Shown: positions 63,332 through 64,000 of the stretch, in pieces
Layout of the letters: every line of letters begins with the position of its first letter
Numbering within the stretch: position 1 is the first letter of the stretch
From: Eonycteris spelaea
Taxonomy: Eukaryota > Chordata > Mammalia > Chiroptera > Pteropodidae
NCBI GenBank assembly: GCA_003508835.1
Contig: PUFA01000003.1
Coordinates: 8,161,501 to 8,225,500 of the forward strand
Length of the DNA: 64,000 bases
Reading direction: 5' to 3'
Translations under genes and position numbers: made by a program
Notes under the pieces: model-generated
The model's database searches: none
Seen by the model: the letters and a program-made list of their open reading frames with translations, nothing else
What the model was told of the DNA's origin: nothing

Positions 63332-64000
63332 GCAAAAACAAATTCTAATGGCTTTATAAGCATAAGGATAGTGAAAAATAATAAATTAAAACAAACTTCC
63401 ATACAAAATAAGTCAGACATATTTCCTAGACTGAGGCCTCCACCTCAACCTGGAGCACATTGCTGTAGAGAATGGGTCCTCTCACTTTGCAGTACTGTTG
63501 GCTTCAGTGTATTTATAGGCTGGATGGTAAAGGGACTGTAATGCCCCTTGGCTATTGATATAATTTTCATTGTTTCTAAGTACTTGGTCCCTTCTTTTAA
63601 TCATCAAAACGTTAGTTAACACCATTTGTTGGGTATAATTGCATGACTAGTATATTGTTATTTTGGTAGTTTTTTTTTCTGAATAAGCATATTTAGAAGC
63701 TTCTGGAGAATAGCAAATTGCTGATTATTATCTTGTTCCCTGTTTTCTTTCCACCTTGTTATTTTAGTTGTAATGATCCTAAAAAGTATGGAGTGATTAG
63801 ATTTTGGATTTTAAAGAAGGATAATTAAGAAAGATTAAATTTTGGAAGTTTTTAAATAGCAGAATCAAACGAAAGACTCAAGAAGAATGAGGTCTGTTAT
63901 GGGAGGTAACATGGGACAGAACAGAACCTTTCTATGTTTCTGTTGGTTTATTTTAGTTCATTATTTAGGGTGGTAGAATTTATTCACAAAGTTGCACATC

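Overview
This window is a stretch of a placental-mammal genome holding part of one large gene on the + strand, ASXL3 (Additional sex combs-like 3). I recognise four coding exons, each with AG/GT splice borders and continuous reading frame: 10510-10592, 43374-43482, 44771-44876 and 60306-60427. Joined, they give 420 nt (140 codons). These correspond to coding exons 2 to 5, roughly residues 19-158 if the first coding exon supplies 18 codons, as I recall for human ASXL3. The first two carry most of the N-terminal HARE-HTH (ASXN) winged-helix domain. The next two carry a disordered acidic, then Ser/Thr-rich and basic linker. Exon 1 and the promoter lie upstream of the window. The DEUBAD (BAP1-activating) region and the rest of the protein lie downstream.

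Layout: 1-10509 is the 3' part of intron 1; 10593-43373 is intron 2 (32.8 kb); 43483-44770 is intron 3 (1.3 kb); 44877-60305 is intron 4 (15.4 kb); 60428-64000 is the start of intron 5. More than 99% of the window is therefore intron. I found no second gene, RNA gene, CRISPR array or prokaryote-type system. Almost all the other open frames are short chance frames in AT-rich intron sequence. One, at 1243-1431, is a decayed LINE reverse-transcriptase fragment.

The introns are full of old mammalian repeats: many MIR copies in both orientations, LINE2 3' ends, a CR1/L3 LINE fragment with recognisable reverse-transcriptase sequence (1140-1990), a second L2/CR1-clade reverse-transcriptase fragment (26572-26900), several L1 fragments, two MaLR LTRs (17060-17490 and 32762-33127, the second nested in an older L1), a MER5A-type hAT relic and an unnamed purine-rich old repeat (two copies, 35240-35860 and 46410-48860). 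Simple repeats (CA, TG, TA, TCTA, GTTTT, poly-A/T) are scattered through.

Organism: there are no Alu, B1/B2, ruminant BovB/Bov-tA, CAN-SINE or other young SINEs that I can recognise. The youngest-looking L1 3' ends finish in a motif of the type 'ttaaccaatgttaccccaat', which I associate with bats and related Laurasiatheria. A bat, perhaps one poor in recent SINEs such as a fruit bat, is my best guess. That is inference from memory.

I did not find an undescribed biological system. The points most worth checking are the splice-site strengths (weak acceptor of the 44771 exon, unusual GTCAGT donor at 10593), the phase arrangement that makes exon pairs skippable in frame, a possible 3-nt microexon difference among ASXL paralogues, and the long repeat-free AT-rich block just upstream of the 43374 exon.
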